A program made the translations under genes and the position numbers. A stretch of DNA of 64,000 nt from Asterias rubens (Eukaryota > Echinodermata > Asteroidea > Forcipulatida > Asteriidae). The stretch covers positions 16,003,994-16,067,993 of the forward strand of contig NC_047062.1 in the NCBI RefSeq assembly GCF_902459465.1, in the 5' to 3' direction. This document shows, piece after piece, positions 61,256 to 64,000 of the stretch; position 1 is the stretch's first letter, and every line of letters begins with the position of its first letter. The notes under the pieces are model-generated. The model did no database searches and had not been told where the DNA came from. It saw nothing but the letters and a program-made list of their open reading frames with translations.

Positions 61256-62705
61256 TTTAGTAAACAGGAACAAAGAGCCACTCCAACAGTTTGATTCTAC
61301 ACACTGTGCTCTTTTGAACTCATTGTATTACATCCACCCTGCAATCTATACTGTTGAGGAATATCATTTCCTGCCGTCAGCTCCCCTGACTTGTTTTCAT
61401 CTTAAATGTTTTCCTCTTTTATCCCTTAACAAAAAGAGTGGCTTAACCACGTTACCACAATTAAAACCCTTAAAATGCAAGCATCGCACCGCGCTATCGT
61501 GTCATAATTTCTTTCCTCTGTACTATGATCTTTTGTCAACTTGAAACTTTGTGTCAAAAACCTAGACAGACTCGACTTTTTCTCCAAATGATCCGGGATT
61601 GGATTTCGTTAAAAGGCGTTTCCTTTGACCTTGTTTTAGCCGAGGCAAACCGTGGGGCGTTACACTCTGGTCACCTGGCCGAGCCACGGGTCAAACCTGC
61701 GGTGTCTGGATCAGTCTGGGCGTCAGACAACCCATGTTTTAGGGACTCATGACTAATTGCTGGGGTTTTATTTCAAGTACCAACAGAGAACTATTTATAA
61801 TATAACATACAATTTAAGGTTGTTCCGGGGTTGTCAATGACTCATCTCCAGAAACCAGACAAAAAGGAACTCTTTTGTGTCTCCGATTGTTAGTGACGTT
61901 GGATTTTGTGTTAATGTGTCCAGTTTAGACAAGTTCAAGAGGCTTTGTATTTGACGTACCCCGCCTCAACTCAGATACCATGTCCCCACCCCCCCCCCCC
62001 CCCCGACTCCATACCTTCATCCACACAGACACCTCTGCTGCCCGTTCCCCAATATGTATTTATAAAACCGCTCAAGAGCGCACGCGGCACACCCCTTTTT
62101 ATTAATAAAACCCTAATAGTCTGAAAGTGTGCTTAATTGCCCAATATTGCTGAAAATTCAAACAGCTGGGCGGGCTCCATACACGATCAAGCAAAACCGT
62201 CAGTGTATGGCAGTCAACACCACCCCTCCCACTATTGTACCCTCAGTCATGCTTGTTAATGTAACATACATCATTAAATTTAAACAGAGCGTTCCAAGTA
62301 AGCTTCCATAAGACGATTTTCCCCGAAACAGTTCTGGTATAAATCAGCGACGAAGTCTCTTAGCCCCAGGCCCCCTACCGCAGCAGCCGCGGATCGCTGC
62401 CCGATGATTTATATCATACTCCGACTGCCTCGTTTACTTATAACTCCAAGAGGCAGAAAATTAGAGCTAAATGGGTCACGTCATAGACGCTACCAATCTG
62501 CTGGTCCCTCATCACTAACGGCATAACTTGGTTTCCCGTTGGTAAGTTTCTCCCCTATTCCCCTGGTTGAGTTCCAGACGACTGTCTCGCTACAAAGTTT
62601 CCAGTAGAGCCTCTATTGAACATTGAACCATATTGGGGTAGATAGATAGATGGTTTATCCGTGGTATAAGAAATGAGAGAATCTCAGTCATCTTCTAAAG
62701 TACTA

Positions 62706-62850
62706 AGGGTCAATTTTATAAAGATATTTGTAACTTAGAACTAGTGCTAATGACTCTTTAGGAGGTGTTGAAAACTTAAAGCTTAAGATAAAACGAGTAT
62801 AAACTCGTCCTAACTTGAGATAAGAATAGTCTTAACTAGTTGAGATAAAA
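62706..62850. repeat. Short hairpin repeat, related to 42959
   Basis: gggtcaattttataaaga, actagtgctaa and aactcgtcctaacttgagat; it abuts the CTG/CAG MITE at 62855. Confidence 0.5.
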
Positions 62851-62854
62851 ACAG

Positions 62855-63035
62855 GGCCAAGTTTTTTAGAGCTGCTGAAGCAAAATGTAACTAAGTGCTT
62901 ATACCAAACAAGATTTATACCTGACAAAGTGCTGTGTATTGAGGACAATCTGTGACTCATTTGCTGCTTATTTTTTTCTGAGCTGAAAGTTGCTAAGCAT
63001 ATTTATCTGCTTTAGCAGCTCTATGAAAATGGGCA
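62855..63035. mobile_element. CTG/CAG-site MITE copy
   Basis: Starts ggccaagttttttagagctg and ends agcagctctatgaaaatggg then ca, flanked by CAG at 62852-62854 and 63036-63038. Confidence 0.78.
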
Positions 63036-63216
63036 CAGGTATTGGTGAAAGGCAAACAAAACCAAAGCTTTTGTAACACACTGACGGGTTTGTCGGTTGA
63101 AATAAATGGTACCGTTTAAAGTTTGCATTGGGGTGTAATGTGAACGTAGTCTTTCACGCGTACACGTTTCAGTCTATTGGAAATTAGCAACAACTACACG
63201 ACAACAAATAAATGGT

Positions 63217-63574
63217 TTAAAGACACTGGCCACTATTGGTAACTGTCAAAGACCAGTCTTCTCACTTGGTGTATCTCAACATATGCATAAAATAACAAAC
63301 CTGTGAAAATTTGAGCTCAATCGGTCGTCGAAACACCCTTGTCACACGAAGTCGTGTGCGTTGAGATGCTTGATTTCGAGACCTCAAGTTCTAAACTTGA
63401 GGTTTTGAAATCAAATCCGTGGAAAATAACTTCTTTTTCGAAAACTATGGTACTTCAGACGGAGCCGTTTCTCACAATGTTTTATCCATCAACCTCTCCC
63501 CAATACTCGTCACCAAGAAAGGTTTTATGCTAATAATTATTTTGAGTAATTACCAATGTGTCCACTGCCTTTAA
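63217..63574 (-). mobile_element. TTAA MITE family copy just upstream of the fibrillin-like exon 2
   Basis: Reverse orientation with TTAA at both ends. It lies about 220 bp before the exon at 63798. Confidence 0.88.
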
Positions 63575-63797
63575 TTGTATGGTTATGATACATTTTCTAT
63601 GGAGTTGCACTGGTCAGGTTTATGGCTTCTTCTCCCGTCCTTTTACCGCATTTGATGCTCGATATGGCGCTTTCTTTTGTTTTTACCTAACGAAGATCAA
63701 ACACATGCAGAGTTGCTACTTCAAAAACAAACAAGCAAACAAACGTGACCAGTCAATCGACTTACTATGTTTGCTTTCTGTTTTGTTCCTCTTTCAG

Positions 63798-63868
63798 ACC
63801 AAACGTGTGCGTTTCAAGGTGTTGCAGCGGTTGGAAACTAGACGCATATACAGGAGAGTGTACTATTC
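63798..63868 (+). CDS. Fibrillin-like gene, second coding exon (N-terminal Cys-rich region)
   Basis: A pyrimidine-rich tract and CAG acceptor (63795-63797) open a 71-nt exon that ends at GTAAGT (63869). With GG from the exon at 33727-33908 it reads GPNVCVSRCCSGWK followed by LDAYTGECTI, with one base left over. GPNVC..SR..CC.GWK...G.CI is the sequence I know from just after the N-terminus of fibrillins; LTBPs have a similar NVC..CCPGW motif. As I recall, the human FBN1 exon in this position is 83 nt with the same phases at both ends; this one is 12 nt shorter, four residues fewer between the first Cys pair. Fibrillins form extracellular microfibrils. The following EGF-like exons lie outside the window, so fibrillin, LTBP or another EGF-repeat matrix protein all remain possible. 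Confidence 0.72.
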
Positions 63869-63897
63869 GTAAGTATTCAGTCAGAGTCACTTAAAGC

Positions 63898-64000
63898 TTA
63901 AAGGCACGGGACACCGTTGATAATTGTCCAAAGACCAGTATTCTCACTTGGTGTATTCCAACATATTATGAATAATAATTATAAACAAATCAGTGAAAAT
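63898..64000 (-). mobile_element. TTAA MITE family copy, cut by the window edge
   Basis: Starts ttaaaggcacgggacaccgt and shows the caaagaccagt and ctcacttggtgtatt family blocks; continues past the window. Confidence 0.82.

Larger units (their letters stand above)
33909..63797 (+). other. Putative 29.9-kb first intron of the fibrillin-like gene
   Basis: It begins GTAAGT and ends in a polypyrimidine tract plus CAG. I found no conserved exon inside it. It holds TTAA MITEs (39.7, 46.2, 47.8, 48.7, 49.3, 51.0, 60.9 and 63.2 kb), CTG/CAG MITEs (35.7, 40.7, 54.2, 62.9 kb), foldbacks (42.6, 46.0 kb), simple repeats and homopolymer-C runs. Short ORFs within it look random or repeat-derived. Large first introns often carry enhancers, but nothing here proves one. 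Confidence 0.6.

Overview
This is animal nuclear DNA: spliced genes with GT-AG introns, two intact eukaryotic tRNA genes, low gene density, and many short non-autonomous transposon copies. The gene set (PAF1, MED29, a PAN-like plus fibrinogen-domain protein, the 5' end of a fibrillin-like gene) and the dense TTAA-flanked repeats point to a marine deuterostome. I favour an echinoderm, probably a sea star; that is inference from general knowledge, not from any search.

Layout. 1-6.0 kb: repeats and unique DNA, no gene recognised. 6.0-16.1 kb, minus strand: PAF1 in 14 coding exons that join in frame into a 574-residue protein. 16.07-16.49 kb: a 421-bp interval between the PAF1 and MED29 start codons, presumably a bidirectional promoter; it contains an imperfect palindrome of about 140 bp. 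16.5-20.0 kb, plus strand: MED29 in 4 exons (204 residues). 20-23 kb: SINE, MITE and LINE remnants. 23.1-24.2 kb, minus strand: an intronless 344-residue fibrinogen-related protein. 24.5-28.1 kb: a diverged inverted duplication carrying two sequence-identical tRNA-Thr(TGT) genes, divergently placed. 28.1-33.7 kb: hairpin elements, nested MITEs and short tandem repeats. 33.7-64 kb, plus strand: first coding exon (signal peptide) of a secreted protein, then a 29.9-kb stretch read as its first intron, then an exon at the right edge that joins in phase across a split Gly codon and reads as the N-terminal cysteine-rich region of a fibrillin/LTBP-type protein. The gene continues past the window.

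How the genes relate. PAF1 (elongation complex) and MED29 (Mediator) both act on RNA polymerase II and are arranged head to head, as I recall for the human orthologues. The fibrinogen-related and fibrillin-like genes encode secreted or surface proteins and have no evident functional tie to that pair. The main non-genic content is mobile: one large MITE family at TTAA sites (at least 15 copies here), a second family at CTG/CAG sites with a 3-bp duplication, several foldback elements, tRNA-derived SINEs, and nested insertions. No autonomous transposase or reverse-transcriptase ORF is visible.
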